From: Solicoccozyma terricola
Taxonomy: Eukaryota; Basidiomycota; Tremellomycetes; Filobasidiales; Piskurozymaceae
NCBI GenBank assembly: GCA_001600875.1
Contig: BCLD01000010.1
Span: forward strand, 74,843-138,842
Reading direction: 5' to 3'
Length of the DNA stretch: 64,000 nucleotides
The notes beneath the pieces were generated by a model that saw nothing but the letters and a program-made list of their open reading frames with translations, had not been told where the DNA came from and did not search any database. Positions within the stretch are counted from its first letter, which is position 1; every line of letters starts with the position of its first letter. The translations under genes and the position numbers were made by a program. Below, in pieces: positions 34,692 to 46,096 of this stretch.

Positions 34692-36794
34692 ATGTCCAAC
34701 ATGTCCAAGGACGAAATCAATGGAAAATCCTACGGTGGTAACGAGAAGCCGCAGGATTTCGAAAGCGCCAAAGTCACCCCAGTATACGCCGACGAGAGAG
34801 GTTACGATGATAAGGATGCCGACCGTGTCATCGTTGGTGGTTTGGACGCCTCCGCCCCGGATGGTGCCGTTCAGCGTAACCTCAAGGGTCGTCATTTGGC
34901 CATGATTGCTCTTGGTGGCACTATCGGTACCGGTCTTTTCGTTGGTTCTGGTAACGCTCTCGCTACCGGTGGTCCCGTTGGAACTTGGTTGGGTTACATT
35001 ATCATGGGTATCGTCGTCTACTCAATGATGATTGCTCTCGGTGAAATGGCAACCCTTTTCCCCGTCGCTGGTGGTTTCACCCACTACGCAACTCGTTTCG
35101 TAGACCCGGCCATGGGTTTCGCGTTGGGTCTCAACTACTGGTACTCTTATGCTATCACCCTTCCAACTGAGTTGACCGCCGCGGCGTTGGTCATTAGTTA
35201 TTGGAACGACGTGATCAATCCCGGCGTATGGATCACCATCCTATTCGTCGCTATCGTTATTGTCAATTTCCTTGGTGTTGGAATTTATGGTGAGTGGGAA
35301 GAGGGATCTCACGTTTCGGCCATGTTACAATGAATGTTCGCTAACATCAGTCACCCGTTTCCACGTCCGCAGGTGAAGCCGAGTTCTGGTTCTCCATGAT
35401 GAAAGTCATCGCAATCGTCGGATTGATCATCCTCGGTATCATCCTCGATGCCGGTGGTGGTCCAAACCACGACCCTATCGGTTTCCGCTACTGGAGGAAC
35501 CCAGGACCATTTGCTCAGCAATCAATCGACATGGGTGCTGGATACATCCCGGGCAGCTGGGGACAATTCCTCGCTTTCTGGAATGTGTTCCTTCAGGCTG
35601 CTTTCAGTTATCTCGGTACCGAGATCATCGCTGTCACCGTTGGAGAGGCTGCCAACCCTCGAGTACAAGTGCCAAGTAAGTCTGTGATGTTCGCTTGCAA
35701 GGAGATACGTCCGCTGATCGATTCGTCGTTGCTGTTATCAGAGGCCATCAAGCGAGTCTTCTTCCGAATTCTCTTCTTCTACGTTCTTGGTATCTGGGTC
35801 ATTTCCGTCTTGGTGCCCTACGACGACCCCACCTTGCTCGGTAACATTGGTGGTTCAACTGCAAGCGCTTCGCCGTTCGTCATCGCCATCAACAATGCAG
35901 GTATCAAAGGTCTTCCATCCGTTATCAACGCCGTTATCCTCATCGCCGCGTGGTCTGCTGGAAACTCTGATCTCTACGCATCTTCCCGTACCCTCTATGC
36001 TCTCGCCCTCGAGGGCAAGATGCCGCGGATCTTCAAACGCTGCACCAAAGCTGGTCTCCCCGTTTATGCTTTGGCGCTCACTGCCGTCTTTGGTTTCCTT
36101 GCGTATCTGAACGTCAGACCGGGGACCACCGTTACCGTCTTTAACTGGCTCTATAACATTTCGTCAATCACCGGTCTCATCACCTGGGCGGTCATTCTCG
36201 GTTCTTACCTAAAGTTTTACTATGGTCTCAAGCGTCAGGGACTGTCGAGGGACGAGCTTCCATACAAGGCGCCTTTCCAGCCTTATGCTTCTTGGTTCGG
36301 CTTCGTCTTCGTCATCATCGTTGTTCTGTTCAACGGGTGAGTAGCCATCACATCCGAATGTCCTTTCACCCACGTAGACTGACTGTGAGCCCGCCTCTTG
36401 TTAGTTTCACCGTTTTCTTGCAGGGTAACTGGAATATCAGCACCTTCTTCGCTGCCTAGTGAGTGATGCTGTTTGTCTTTCGAGTTTCTTCTCTTTCCAA
36501 CTGTCTAACCGCCCGTTCGACATGCAGCATCACCCTTCCCATCTTCGCCGTCAGCTACATAGCCTGGAAGTACATTCACAAGACCAAATGGGTTTCATTG
36601 GATGAGATGGACTTCACCACTGGTCGTCGTGAGCTCGACGAGATTGATCAGGAGGAGCGGCTCAAGTATGGCAACCCGACAACTTGGTGGGGCCGTCTTT
36701 CGTGAGTGTCATCTCAGGATTTGATTGCCTGTCGAACGTGAAAACACGGTAGCTGACATACGATACGGATCGTCACAGCTCGTTCCTGTTTTAA
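34692..36794 (+). CDS. Amino-acid permease (APC/YAT family), 579 aa, 6 exons
   Basis: Exons: 34692-35289, 35373-35675, 35742-36336, 36405-36458, 36528-36701, 36779-36794. The N-terminal cytosolic tail is about 70 residues, then RNLKGRHLAMIALGGTIGTG, the classic first membrane segment of fungal amino-acid permeases, and GEMATLFPVAGGFTHYATRFVDPAMGF. Later come GEAANPRVQVPKAIKRVFFRILFFYVLG and SRTLYALALEGKMPRIF, with twelve hydrophobic segments in all. The length equals that of Gap1-like permeases. Substrate range cannot be told from sequence. The last coding exon is only 16 nt (TCC completed, then SFLF and stop), so the C-terminus relies on that splice. Located at the plasma membrane; TATA and GATA-like elements upstream fit nitrogen control. 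Confidence 0.93.
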
Positions 36795-37156
36795 ATGCAT
36801 CGCGGGCGGATTTTCTGGCGATGCACTTCACTGCTATTACACTACCTTGTACCACTTCCTAAAATAGAGGCCATGGATCACCTGGCGCTCCATTATAAAA
36901 AGCCTTGAAAGAAAGCCGATGTGGGGGTCCAGCTACGAGAGAAGCACCCTGATTCCCGTTTGGGGCCCCGCACCACCAGCCGCGTGTTTGTCCCAGACGA
37001 TCGTCGAAAATATGAAACAAGGCTCGACTGTACAGTCAACTTGGAACCCTTGTCTTCACCGTCAGTGCTCTTTAGGTATCCCAAGTGTTCCATTCACCCG
37101 CAGTGCGCTCGAGAACAGCACCCATCAACAGCTCATACATTTTCCCACATCGTTGA
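36795..37156. other. Intergenic region
   Basis: 362 bp between the permease stop and the glycosidase start on the same strand. No gene or clear element seen. Confidence 0.5.
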
Positions 37157-40100
37157 ATGGGAGCTCCTCCTTACCTTGCAGTACAGCCGGACGATCTTCT
37201 CGAAGGTGGTCAGGTTTTGAAGGTCGACAGCAATATCACTGATACGAATACAAGACTCCAGATACATGGACGACACTTTGTAGATGCAGAAGGAAGGGTT
37301 GTGCACCTCCGAGGAGCGAATGTTGGCAGCGCGAGCAAGGTGTAAGTGTGATAGGAGAAGGAAAGACATAACACCCTGCTGATCCAAGATTTTGGAAATT
37401 AGACCATCATCTGATCCAGCTATCGACATCCCAGATCCCACCAAGACATCATACATAAATCGACCCTTTTCTGTAGAGGAAGCTCCGCAACATTGGAGAA
37501 GATTGAAACGATGGGGATTGGGATTTCGTGGGTGTTTCGATTGTTGAAGGATATGTGGTTGGCAAAATTGGCTTATTCATTGTTCAAAGTCCGGATTACT
37601 GTTACCTGGGAGGCGATCGAGCATGAAGGACCGTAAGTACGCCCACCCACCACAGAAATGGAAATCGACATGACTAAACTCGGATTCTCTCTCTGCTTCA
37701 CAGAGGCGTATATGACGAGGAGTATTTGGCATACCTGCGAGCTCTGCTGCAGAGCATGACAGATCATGGTCTCCTTGCATACGTCGTAAGCCCTATATAG
37801 TGGGCCAAGGATCCCAACGCTCGGAACTGATGGTTCCTGTTGCCAATGTCAGTGCTTGCACCAGGACGTTTGGTCGCGTCACAGCGGTGGAGTAAGTGGT
37901 CTGTCCCGATAACCAACGCAAGCCGGAGGCTGATGATCATGCTTCACCCTCACAGTCAGGAGCACCAGCATGGACCCTCGAACACGCGGGTCTGGACCTC
38001 TCCAACGAAGGCCAGAAACTTGAGGAAGCAGGCGCTGCGTATCTCGGTGGTGTAAAGTCCAGAGGTAAACCACTGGAAGGTGATCGTGGACTTTGGCCGA
38101 CAGGATATCAAAAGCTGTCTTGTGCGACTATGAAGTGAGTGGATCGCATCCTTTTGTGAGGACGTTCGTGAAACTGACATTCGATAATTCCACAGCACGC
38201 TATTCTGGGCTGGAAAAACATTAGCTCCTCACCATCTGATTGACGATCCTACCTCGGGTTCTTCGGACAAGATTAACATCCAGGATTTCTTACAAGAGAG
38301 GTTCATGGCGATGTATGAGAAACTTGTACAATCGGTTGGAGATGTCGAAGGAGTCGTCGGGTTCGAGGTGAGCCATAATACCAAGCGAAGGTCTTCCAGC
38401 GACTGAGTGTTCGATTTCATTGGCAGATGATGAATGAGCCGCATCCTGGGTACATTGGCATAAAGTCAATGCACGATTTCGTGAGTGAATAATCTACGCT
38501 TCAACGATTCATTTGAAGTTGACCATCGTATGCCTCATCAGAACTACAACACCGACCTACACCTTGGCGATTTCCCCTCCCCTTTACAGTCCTTTGCTCT
38601 TGGCGACGGTCATGCCATGGGCATTCCACACTATACGAGATCTTGGCCACATCCTACTCGCATTAGCCGGAACGTTGTCGTCAATACAAAAGAAGTCTCC
38701 GTATGGAAGGATGGTTGTCCATGGGCTCGTGAAGGCGTGTGGGCGTGGGATCGTGATGCCAAGAAGCCAGTGATCCTTCGTGAGGGATACTTTACGAAGA
38801 AGACATCGGGTGAGGACATCGACTTCTACAACGACTTTTATTGGCCATTCGTCAAGCGATGGGAAACAATGGTCAACAAGAAGACTGCGGAGGTGGGTGG
38901 AGATGGACGAGCAAAAATGGTGATGGTGGAAGGCGTGCCGAATGAGGTGAGCAGCGGTCCTGGTCGTATTCAGACATCATCTTAATAGCATCTTGCGGTA
39001 GTTCTGCCCCGAATGGCCGGAGAACGTCAGGCCAAGTAACCTCGTTTTCGCACCTCATTGGTAAGTCTACGCCTCGCAACGTTCCAGCATATTGTGCTGA
39101 CTGCTAATATATAATGGTTTAGGTACGACCTTAACACAATGTTCATGAAGCAATTCGGCTTCATGACCGTCAACGTCCAGCGGCTATCCCGGCTTACAGG
39201 AATCAAAAGAGTTTGTCGCTCGCGCCGAATCTTGAGACGACCTCGACTAACCAATCTTCATCTTCATCCACAGGCTTTGCTAATCTGGAGCTGCCTGCAC
39301 TTTGGCGCGCAAGGCGCGAAGGACAATTATCGCAATCAGATCGGCACGATCGTTGCCAAAGCTAGGGAAAAACTGGGAGAGGTTCCGGTGGTCATGGGAG
39401 AAACCGGTCTTCCTATTGACATGAAGTGGGTATTGGTGCAGTGGATTGCGACGATGTACGATTGACGATGGTCCTCATGCTCAGTGGCGGATTGGCGTTC
39501 CGTAAGGATGACTGGCGATGGCATGAGATCATGGCCGATGCACTTTGCTCCGCTTATGATAGCGCGATGATTGGGTACAAGTGGGTGACTCGAACTGAAT
39601 CTCCACCGGACTGGTCACTGAGTCTTCCCCCCCCCCCCCCCGGCCCTTCCTTCCAGTCTATGGGCATACAACCCTCACAATAAAGACTTGTTAGGAGATG
39701 ATTGGAACAGCGAGAATTTCTCTTGGTTCTCCGAGGAGAGAGCGATCAAGGATAGAAATGGCAAAGGCGAGGATAAAGAGGTCAAGGGGAAGGATTTAGA
39801 CGTAGGAGGGAGGCTACTCAAACGTATTGTCGTGAGTGGTACCAATTCCATCTCGTGATGGTTTCCTCCCGCCTAATCACATGTGTCAACTTTTCTTTTT
39901 ATCAAGCGGCCATACGCATTACGAACGGCTGGAATCCCGTTGATACTTGAGTATGATTCGACGGTCCAATCTTGTCGTTTCAGGTTCACCAATCCACCAG
40001 CTGGAAGTGATCATCCTCCGATTACCACGACTGAGACCGTCCTGTTCATTCCAGCCTCATGGGTTGAAGCCTCCCTTTCCGGCAGACTTCAAATGTTTTG

Positions 40101-40308
40101 CTCAGATGGAACTCTCGAAGTGGATGTTCAAGGCCAAAGAGTCGTATATCACCACACGAACAAGGAAAAGGGAAAGGAACATTGGGTGGTTTTGCATGTC
40201 CAAAATGGGGCTTCGGTACCACCGTACGATACGTTGATGATCGTTCTCGGTAGCATAATGTCGGTGTTGGTAGCAATACTTGTGGCGATGTGGATACGTG
40301 GATATTGA
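37157..40308 (+). CDS. EGH1: GH5-type steryl-glucoside/glucosylceramide glycosidase, EGH1/EGCrP family, 751 aa, 15 exons
   Basis: Exons: 37157-37341, 37403-37527, 37590-37632, 37704-37785, 37853-37891, 37956-38134, 38196-38367, 38427-38480, 38542-38946, 39002-39060, 39123-39210, 39274-39425, 39485-39580, 39657-39831, 39907-40308. Landmarks: GRHFVDAEGRVVHLRGANV, RLKRWGLGFLRITVTWEAIEHEGP, LLAYVCLHQDVWSRHSGG, FEMMNEPHPGY (acid/base E279), LVFAPHWYDLN, VVMGETGLPIDMK (nucleophile E520), and a last hydrophobic segment TLMIVLGSIMSVLVAILVAMW near the end. The family degrades ergosteryl-glucoside or glucosylceramide (Egh1, EGCrP1, EGCrP2). The C-terminal membrane anchor suggests an endomembrane or vacuolar site. 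Which of the two lipids is the substrate is not decided here. Intron 14 carries a 15-bp poly(C) run. The stop is 40 bp from the YAH1 stop. Confidence 0.92.
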
Positions 40309-40348
40309 AGGACTGGGAAACTAGGTAGACATGAAAATGAGATTGAAA

Positions 40349-41490
40349 TCAATGAGGTGATGGTTTGTGACCGTCTATATACCTGTCGAAGTTGGAGTGT
40401 AGGTGATTGTTCCCATCAGCCTTGAAGATATAAGTCGGTTGACGTCCAAAGAGACTTTTACCAGACTCACATATTCCGCGTCGCAGATGGTAAAGTAGCA
40501 ATCATCCCATCAACATCCTTTGTCAGCTTGACTTGACAGCCCAATCTTGACCTGATCAATCCCAACCCCCGTCTCACATCATCAGCACGTATATCTCCCG
40601 ATGGATTTTTTTTGGGGGGGGGGGGGGTAGGCGTTTTTGGGGGGGGGGGGGGGGGGGGAATGTAAAAACTCACGTATCGCTCAACCCAAATGCCAAATCC
40701 AACATATCATTCTCATCATCAGTTGGTTCAGGAAGTTTATCATAATGTTCAGGAGAAACAATAACGTGACATGTTGAACATGCGATTGATCCTTCGCATG
40801 CTCCTGCCAAAAAGAAAAAAAAGAAGGAAAAAAAACCAACGTTCGCCCGCAAAGGAAAGGAAAAACTCATCAGCGGTTGGAGGTGGGTGATTCCCCCCTC
40901 CCCCCCGGGTGGGAGGGGGTGGGGGGAAAACATAGATAATGTACCTTCAAGATCAACATCGTACTCGTGTGCTAGAGAAAGTAAATCATCTCCTTCGTTT
41001 CCTTCAATGGTTCGAATATCATTCCCCTTGGAATCTCTGAATGTCATTTTGATACTGCGTGTAAGATGAATTTCGTAGGGAGGGTGAGCTTTGTGAACCC
41101 CCGGGGAGGGTGAGGGGGAGGGGGGGTTTCCTCATCACGACTTTGAGAAGGGAAGGGGTTGGGTATTTTTGCTTACCCTGTACCTGGAGCCGGACGAGTG
41201 ACATGCCCATGCATTACCGCTATTAAAATAAGAAACACCGCATCAGGTCTTTCATTTCCTCTTCCAACCAATAACGNCCCCCCCCCCCCCCCCCCCNCCC
41301 CNNGGATCTCACCTGAACTAGAACCAAAAGATCGATATGCAGATCGACAAACAGGTATCGTCCTCGTCGTTATTTTACCAAACTTGATACCTACAGAAGA
41401 CCAAACTGGTCTACTAGTCGGTGATATATGACGTGATGCTACTCCTGTTGCTGATACGATCAGATGGATGGCTCGAGATGAAGATGCCAT
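40349..41490 (-). CDS. YAH1: Mitochondrial adrenodoxin-type [2Fe-2S] ferredoxin YAH1, 191 aa, 6 exons
   Basis: Exons: 41490-41313, 41219-41177, 41054-40945, 40803-40674, 40551-40471, 40382-40349. The first 60 residues are Ser/Arg/Thr-rich without acidic residues, a mitochondrial presequence. Then [49 protein letters not shown] and [19 protein letters not shown]. Cluster ligands are C113, C119, C122 and C159. The end [15 protein letters not shown] needs the last intron (AT|GTGAGT), otherwise the protein stops at NM. Yah1 supplies electrons for Fe-S cluster assembly, haem A and ubiquinone synthesis. Introns 1 and 4 contain long C/G homopolymers with scattered Ns in the former. Confidence 0.95.
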
Positions 41491-43046
41491 GATGAGTTGT
41501 TTGAGGAGAGGGGTTGGTGTATTGATGAATAAACGCCCAAGGGTCAGGGCAAAGCAACTTTCAACATTTACCTTGTGAGGGGGACGGAAGATGGGGGAGG
41601 TGGATTACACGTCATATCGCCACGTGCCTGTTTAGGATTGGGCCGGGGTTTGGCCCGGGGTGGGGAGGGGGGGGAGGTATAGGAGGCTGCTAGAGGGATT
41701 TGCCTCGAATGTCAGGAGCGGATTGGGGGGGGTGGGGGGGGGAGAGAGGAGAATGTGCTGTGTGCGTGTGTTTGTGTGTGTAATCAAGGTCTCTTCCCAG
41801 TGACAGCGACCGAGGCGGGCAGAAGACTTGAACTTTCCCGAGAGCGCTGACGAAAAGGTATGTTATGTAGGGGATTAGAAAGCATTCCTGGACTAAATAA
41901 CATCTAACAGCACAAGAGCCTATAACGGCCAAGTCGGGAAAAAGGATCAACCCGCAGATTGGGGATCGTTTCGTTCGGCGGATTGATTACCCTTTTTTGA
42001 AGGCGTCGCAATGGGAACCGCCTAAATGAAAAGAAAGGTGATTGGTAGGGGTTTTTCGTCGGGTCTCGCATTCGCTTGTGATTTCACTTGATATGTATCT
42101 TATCACCATCCGAGTAGATGCTCAGGCTCAGCTCCCCCCCAAATCCCCCCCTCGGCGAAACCGCCGGCTATAAGCTGACGGTCTGTTGCAGGGGGAACAC
42201 AACTCACGGCGTTCCCACGGAAGAAATTAGTCCTAGTCTGGGTGTGTGTGGATATTCAGCCGGTAATAGCGCGTGACCATGAATGATTGAATGCGGAGCT
42301 TCGGACGAGGTCCCCAGGGTCACTGAGGTGCTAGGTGTAACTGCTGAGTACCCTACGCTGTAACCAGTAACCGAGCAAGCTAGTTGGAACTCGGTAGGAA
42401 CCCCCTGCGGGTGGGTAGTTAGTTACCGTACTACTCATGCGAAAGTGCAGTGCGGCAGAATATATTCCTGGGGGGGAATGCGGCCGAGCGGAGGGTTTCA
42501 AAGCCCCCCGTACGTCATGTCATGCGGGAAGGGTCCGACGCGTAGCGCGAGAGATGACCATGCGCATTCCAACATCTAACCCAAAACAATTTCATGAAAG
42601 AATGTCCTGGTCACTCGTTTATTCCCCCCCCCTAGCAGTTCAACACCTATCACGATGATGTAATGCAGCCCACCGCACATCAGGACTAGCGTCCGGTCAA
42701 CCGGTCTTCACACCTCTTTTGCCCCACTTGGAGACATCAGTGGGTTGCCACCGAGACAATCCATGTTCGCCGAGAGTGGCTGGCCTCGCTCCCCATTGGT
42801 CGTAACCCTCTTTTTCAACAAGTTGACGCTCGAAGTTCACTTGGTACGGATCAATTTTTTTTTTTTTGGCCTTTGTTTTTTCATTTCTTACCGTGGTTTC
42901 GGTTCGTATATAGAGACCCGGGGGGGGGGGGGGGGAACGCAACAAATTTCATTCGTTGAGAGCAAAACACTCCTCAAAACATCTCAACTCCCAAGATCAT
43001 AATCAGATCATAATCCACCCCGTAGTTGACCCGTCTCCCCTCCAAC
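41491..43046. other. Divergent intergenic region YAH1 / MFS transporter
   Basis: 1.56 kb with CACGTG at 41621-41626 (131 bp upstream of YAH1), a TATATA at 42907 and a 16-bp G run (42920-42935) in the likely 5' leader of the transporter. No coding frame is convincing. Confidence 0.5.
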
Positions 43047-45470
43047 ATGGCCGGCCTCACACCTGTAAAGGAACCTGACAACGTCACAACCTACAACCAC
43101 CCTCGACCTACCAATGAAAAAGTACCATACGCTGAGCGTGATGCTCCATCACCTCCATCCGCCGACCAGTTCAATGGTCATGATAAGGAGATTCTGAAAT
43201 CTGGAGATAATACGTTGATCAAGTACATGGGATATAATGGTAATTCATTGACTTGGGCTGTAACTTTCTTTGCAACTGGTGAGTTGATACGGAAATGGGT
43301 TGCATACTTGAGAGAGCGAGATGTTTTTAACAGTGGTTTCCCCCCCCCGCCCCCTCTCCTTTCTCTTCCCCTCAATAGTCGGGTTTTCCCTGTTCGGTTA
43401 TGACCAGGGTTTGATGTCTGGTATTATCGCCAGTAGGCAATTCAACTCCGAGTTCCCCGCTACCAAACAGATCAGTCCAACTGGTGAGTCTGATCCGCCC
43501 GGGGCTTTCATTCACCCGTACAGTTAGAATTTTCATTTTTGCTAAGATGTTTTGATGCCTCGTCACGCCTTTAGATGTCTTCCATGGAACCATCCAGGGT
43601 ACCGTCACTTCCGTCTACGAAGTTGGAGCCTTTTTCGGTGCAATGTCTGCTTTTTTCATCGGTGAACGACTAGGTCGAAGAAAGATGATGTTACTCGGTG
43701 CAACCATCATGATTATCGGTACCATCATTCAAATCACCGCTATAGGTGCACCATCACGTAAAGCATCACATGGATTCGCTCAATTCATCACTGGTCGTAT
43801 TATTACCGGTGTTGGAAATGGGATGAATACTGCTACCATTCCGTCGTGGGTAGCAGAATGCTCAAAGGCACATAACAGAGGTTTCCTCGTTTGTATCGAA
43901 GCATCCACTGTCGCCGTTGGAACAGCTATCGTGAGTCTTCTTACGATCTTTAGGCGTTCCGGAGAGGAGAGCTTCCCCGGTTTGACGTGTGACTGTCCTC
44001 GAAACTAATTCCCGTGCTTTTTGGTTACCATCAAACCCCCACCCACAGGCCTACTGGCTCGACTTTGGGTTGTCATTTGTCGACTCCAGTGTATCCTGGA
44101 GGTTCCCTACCGCTTTCCAAATTTTCTTCGCTGTCATCCTCATCGTTGGTGTCATCTACCTTCCGGAATCTCCACATTGGTTGTTAGCACACTCTGAGGA
44201 GAATCCAGCTTACGAGCAGGAGGCTTTGAGGATCTGCGCTGCACTGAATGGAGTTGGTATCGCCGATCCTGCTACCGTCGCTCAGAAGAATCTCATAATG
44301 GACGGTATCAACGCTCGTCGTCGTGCCAATGTTCAATCTTCCATGGAGCTCCTTGCGAGGGGCAAAAAACAACATCTTCGTCGTGCTCTCGTCGGGGCGT
44401 CAACTCAAATCTTTCAACAACTAGGTGGTTGCAACGCCGTCATTTACTATTCTACCATTCTATTCCAGAACCAAATCGGTCTCGATATTCAATTATCGCT
44501 TATTCTCGGTGGTGTTCTCTCAACTGTTTATGCACTCGCGGCTCTTACCTCTTTCCTCCTAGTCGAGAGATGCGGTCGTCGTCCAATGTTCCTCTGGGGA
44601 ACCGCCGGCCAGGCTATCGGTCTCTTGATTACCTTTGGATGCTTGCTTCCTGGTACCAAGGGCCCAGCGAAGGGTGCCGCGTTTGGTCTATTCTTCTTCA
44701 TGTGAGTTGTAGGGGCGTGTGTTACTCGTTGCCCTCCCCCAGCTTTGCTGATTTCAACTCACGACAACCTTTGCCAGCTGCTCGTTCGCTCCAACTATCC
44801 TTCCTCTTCCATGGCTTTACCCAGCAGAACTCAACTCTCTTTCTGTCCGAACGCAAGCCAACGCAGTATCTACCATGTGTAATTGGCTGTTCAATTTCTT
44901 GGTCGTTCAAGTTCTACCAACGATGAGTGAGTGGATGGCAAAGGGTAATCCTGGTTGTTACTGGAAGACCAAAACGAGCTGATGATGGTCTATTCAACTC
45001 TTCAGCTGCTTCTATCGGTGCTTACACATTCTTGTTTTTCGCTGTGATGAACATCATCTTCTTCCCCATCATGTGGCTATTCTATCGTGAGTTTTTGAAA
45101 ATGATACTCCGCTTCTTTTGAGCTCCTCCGGAAGTTCTCACTGCTAACCGATTTTCTTGCCATTCATCTCCCAGCCGAGACTGCAGGTCGATCACTTCCC
45201 GAGATCGACGTCTTATTCGCTCACGCCCATCTCTCTAAACGTCGACCAACCTTGGTCGCTGATGAAATGCCGCCACTCAATGACCATCAAGTCGATGTAC
45301 TTCAAGAGCGATACAACATCCATGGCGAAGCGACTGCTGAAGCCATGGCTGCTGATGAAAAGATGGATTTGTCGATTCCTCCTGCTGAAGCGACTACAGA
45401 ACGGACCGACGAGGATAGGTACATGGGAAGTGGACAGAGCACAAGGGTGCCGAGTGTGCATAATGCGTGA
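43047..45470 (+). CDS. MFS sugar-transporter family protein, 623 aa, 7 exons
   Basis: Exons: 43047-43278, 43379-43483, 43575-43930, 44049-44701, 44778-44926, 45006-45086, 45175-45470. Twelve membrane segments with sugar-porter signatures: GVGFSLFGYDQGLMSG, GERLGRRKMMLLGA, GRIITGVGNGMNTATIPSW, LPESPHWLLA, QIFQQLGGCNAVIYYSTILF, ERCGRRPMFLWG, LPLPWLYPAELNSLSVRTQAN and FYPETAGRSLPEID. The PESPxWL and PETxGRSLPEID motifs define the family; QIFQQLGG is typical of fungal hexose or polyol porters. The N- and C-terminal cytosolic tails are about 75 and 110 residues. Substrate is unknown. Most donors are GTGAGN. The exon 5-6 junction (MT|ASIGAY) shortens the usual loop but keeps frame. Confidence 0.92.
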
Positions 45471-46096
45471 GAGATCGCGCGGGGCGAGAAGAACATTATC
45501 TGAACAGGCAAGAAGTCGAGGAGAGTAGAGGTGATGGGTGGTGTGTGGAAGGGGAGGTATATATCGTATCCTAGACTTTGACATGAGGGCTTATAGATTG
45601 AACAGGACCTCACTACTGTATCGATGCTTTACATCTTTGGTTTTGAATCTTCCGAGCCTGGAGGGAGTCAGCTAGCTGTATGGGCGGTGCGACGGTGCGA
45701 CGGGACACCCATCCACTCGAGAAAAGCGCGCTGGATGCTTAATTCGGGGCAGACGCCGGCCAGTAATTTGTAATTATAGCAGCCAAGTCCGACCAAAGTG
45801 GCAGCGATTACACTCGCACAGCAACTTCATGCAATATCCCACTGGATCTCATAGTTGTGACTTGGGCCAGCAACCACCAACCTCCAACCTCCCAACTTGC
45901 AACTTCCCACCAGCTCTCCAATTTCCTCAGCAGGCCTCCCCCGGGTGGAGGTTATAACCAGATAGCAAAAATAAATAACCTCTTTGGAGATTCCGCATAA
46001 GAAAACACATCCGCCACCACCTTCTCGTCAGCCAGAGTACCTGCGGCCCACCCTTTCCTTGCCCCGCGAGTCTCCTACTACTTCCCCGGCGGAACA
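45471..46096. other. Intergenic region upstream of the bZIP gene
   Basis: 626 bp; contains repeated CCAACCTCC/CCCAACTTGC-like blocks near 45880-45910 but no recognisable gene. Confidence 0.45.

Noticed and set aside
42697..42945. Minus-strand frame ending WGKRGVKTG upstream of the MFS transporter
   Set aside because: It covers the TATA element and a poly(T)/poly(G) stretch, has no splice partners, and its composition is shaped by homopolymers.
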